15,451 nt of DNA, from positions 1-15,451 of the forward strand of contig JANQJT010000099.1 of assembly GCA_028281485.1 (NCBI GenBank). Direction: 5' to 3'. The notes under the pieces were generated by a model that worked only from the letters and a program-made list of their open reading frames with translations, searched no databases and was not told the DNA's origin. Position numbers and translations under genes: made by a program. This document shows, in pieces, positions 14,112-15,451 of this stretch; the first letter of the stretch is position 1; every line of letters starts with the position of its first letter. This DNA comes from Phycisphaeraceae bacterium (GTDB lineage Bacteria; Planctomycetota; Phycisphaerae; Phycisphaerales; Zrk34).

Positions 14112-14921
14112 ATGGCAGTAACCGCACTCCATACCGCAGCGACCGGCCTCGACGCGCTGTCCACACAGATCGACGTCATCGCCAACAACCTTGCCAACGC
14201 CAACACCACCGGCTTCAAGAGCGCTCGCGTCAACTTCGAGGACATGCTCTACCAGGAGCTCGCGCAGCCAGGCGTCGAAAACGCCAACGGCGACCAGCGC
14301 CCCGCCGGCATCAGCGTCGGCCTCGGCGTCAAGATCGCCAACACCGACTTCGACTTCACCCAGGGCTCGCCCATCGAGACCGGCCAACCCCTCGACATCA
14401 TGATCGAGGGCAACGGCTTCTTCGCCGTCGACATCCTCGAAGACGAAGCCGACGGCATCGGCTACACACGCAACGGCAACTTCTTCGTCAACTCCGAAGG
14501 CGCCATCGTCCTGGGCAACTCAGACGGCCCGGCGCTCATCGGCGCACCCACCATTCCCGCCGACGCCACCAGCGTCGAGATCAGCTCCGACGGCAACGTC
14601 CTGGTTACCCAGCCCGGCTCGCCCACCCCCGCCAGCGTCGGACAGATCGACGTCACCGCCTTCATCAATCCCAAGGGCCTGCGGCCCATCGGCAACAACG
14701 TCTACGTCCAGACCGAATCCTCCGGTCCCCCCGCCGCCGGTACGCCCGGCGAGCAGGGCCTGGGCACACTCCTCCAGGGCTTCCTCGAAGCCTCCAACAC
14801 CGATCCCGTCAGCGAGCTGGTCGAACTGATCAAGGCCCAGCGTGCCTTCGAGCTCAACAGCCAGACCATCCAGGCCGCCGACCAGGCCCTGCAGGTGGTC
14901 GCCAACCTCAGGCGGTTCTAA
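14112..14921 (+). CDS. flgG: Flagellar distal rod protein FlgG
   Basis: This 269-residue protein builds the distal rod, on which the P and L rings assemble. Seen: N-terminal MAVTALHTAATGLDALSTQIDVIANNLANANTTGFKSARVNFEDMLYQ, the conserved GLGVKIANTDFDFTQGSPIETGQPLDIMIEGNGFFAV (about 71-107), and the C-terminal LLQGFLEASNTDPVSELVELIKAQRAFELNSQTIQAADQALQVVANLR. These motifs are close to the standard FlgG. It starts 10 bp after flgF with AAGGA before the ATG. flgA begins 6 bp after its stop, so all are one operon behind the sigma-54-type promoter. Confidence 0.95.
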   Translation: MAVTALHTAATGLDALSTQIDVIANNLANANTTGFKSARVNFEDMLYQELAQPGVENANGDQRPAGISVGLGVKIANTDFDFTQGSPIETGQPLDIMIEGNGFFAVDILEDEADGIGYTRNGNFFVNSEGAIVLGNSDGPALIGAPTIPADATSVEISSDGNVLVTQPGSPTPASVGQIDVTAFINPKGLRPIGNNVYVQTESSGPPAAGTPGEQGLGTLLQGFLEASNTDPVSELVELIKAQRAFELNSQTIQAADQALQVVANLRRF

Positions 14922-14927
14922 TCGATA

Positions 14928-15451
14928 ATGCGTAACACGGTCCTCGCCATCCTGATCTGCCTCACCGCCGCGCCGCTCGCTCGCGCCGACAAGATCGTCC
15001 TGCGCGACGGGCACATCGCGCCCGGCGCAACGCGCATCACCCTCGCGGCGATCGCCGATCTGCACGGACCCGCCGCCGAAAAACTCGCCGACCTCACCAT
15101 CAGCACCGTCGCACCCGATCAGCCCACCCATCAGCTCACACTCCTGTCCGTCCGCAACACGCTCAGCGAACACGAAGTCCACTGGGGCAAGCTCTCGCTG
15201 GCCGGTCAACAAGAACTCACCGTCTCCCGTCGCGGCATCAGCACCGACACGCCCCGCACCCGTGAAACCCGCACGACCACGGAGACGTTCCACGAAACCG
15301 ACGCGCTGCGGGCCAACCCCGTCGACCCCTTCGACGTCGACGACCACGTGCTCACCCTCCGCCAGGCCGTCGACAACCTCATCCGTCGCACGCACCCCGA
15401 CCTCGGCAACGACCTGCGCATCACCCACCAGCGACCCGAAGACCCCGTCTG
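14928..15451 (+). CDS. flgA: Probable FlgA, P-ring assembly chaperone (3' end outside the window)
   Basis: This frame starts at the ATG at 14928 and is open to the end of the window (174 codons). MRNTVLAILICLTAAPLARA is a Sec signal peptide with cleavage expected after ARA, so the product is periplasmic. Directly after come DKIVLRDGHIAPGATRITLAAIADLHGPAAEKLADLTI, where the pattern of a beta-strand, IADL-x-G and A-x-x-L fits the N-terminal domain of FlgA/SAF-type flagellar proteins. The diagnostic C-terminal SAF domain would lie beyond the window. The main support is position after flgF-flgG, where flgA is common. No Shine-Dalgarno precedes it; translational coupling with flgG, 6 bp upstream, is likely. 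Residues about 100-125 are Thr/Arg/Glu-rich, a variable linker. Confidence 0.7.
   Translation, partial: MRNTVLAILICLTAAPLARADKIVLRDGHIAPGATRITLAAIADLHGPAAEKLADLTISTVAPDQPTHQLTLLSVRNTLSEHEVHWGKLSLAGQQELTVSRRGISTDTPRTRETRTTTETFHETDALRANPVDPFDVDDHVLTLRQAVDNLIRRTHPDLGNDLRITHQRPEDPV

Noticed and set aside
14520..15428. Minus-strand open frame opposite flgG and flgA
   Set aside because: Gly/Val/Asp-rich shadow; the opposite strand has clear flagellar genes.

Overview
The window is GC-rich, densely packed bacterial chromosome with no sign of mobile DNA, CRISPR, tRNA or rRNA. The mix of genes (citramalate-route isoleucine synthesis, a MshEN-domain secretion/pilus protein, a proteobacteria-unlike RibBA, a flagellar rod operon behind a sigma-54-type promoter, Pro/Asp-rich small proteins) together with very high GC fits a planctomycete, perhaps a Phycisphaerae-like lineage. 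That placement is an inference from gene flavour; no phylogenetic marker is present.

Layout. Positions 1-345 (minus) hold the N-terminus of a MshEN/GspE-type protein cut by the window edge. A bifunctional-nuclease-domain protein (547-939, minus) with its own terminator lies back to back with an HhH-GPD DNA glycosylase (1023-1958, plus). A minus-strand pair, low-molecular-weight phosphatase plus fructosamine kinase (3310-1960, overlapping by 11 bp), looks like a protein-deglycation unit. It is divergent from miaB (3368-4906, plus), which is followed one base later by a membrane-dipeptidase-family peptidase (4908-6008). Then on the minus strand come cimA (7626-9254), ygfZ (6456-7550) and rpiB (6009-6443). 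A metallo-beta-lactamase-fold hydrolase (9451-10095, plus) diverges from cimA. ClpS (10112-10432, minus) and a lipoprotein (10731-11258, minus, with a strong terminator) follow. A small Arg-Arg-motif protein (11327-11683, plus) converges on a RibBA-like protein (11680-12801, minus) whose GTP cyclohydrolase II half has lost its zinc cysteines. The right end is a plus-strand flagellar operon: a 69-codon small gene, flgF, flgG and the start of flgA.

The strongest new observation is upstream of cimA. A consensus TATAAT promoter lies 9 bp before an 18-codon leader peptide, MTNSIIIAEIIITPSRGR, that carries two runs of three isoleucine codons. An intrinsic terminator and an alternative antiterminator pairing follow, then cimA, the first enzyme of pyruvate-derived isoleucine synthesis. 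This is the architecture of ribosome-mediated transcription attenuation by isoleucine supply.

A second genome-level pattern is that six coding starts here lie only 6-9 bases downstream of a TAnnnT -10 box (HhH glycosylase, LMW phosphatase, miaB, ygfZ, the cimA leader peptide, MBL hydrolase), suggesting frequent leaderless or near-leaderless transcripts. Other genes have good Shine-Dalgarno sequences, up to a 13-base full match to the usual 16S 3' end before flgF.
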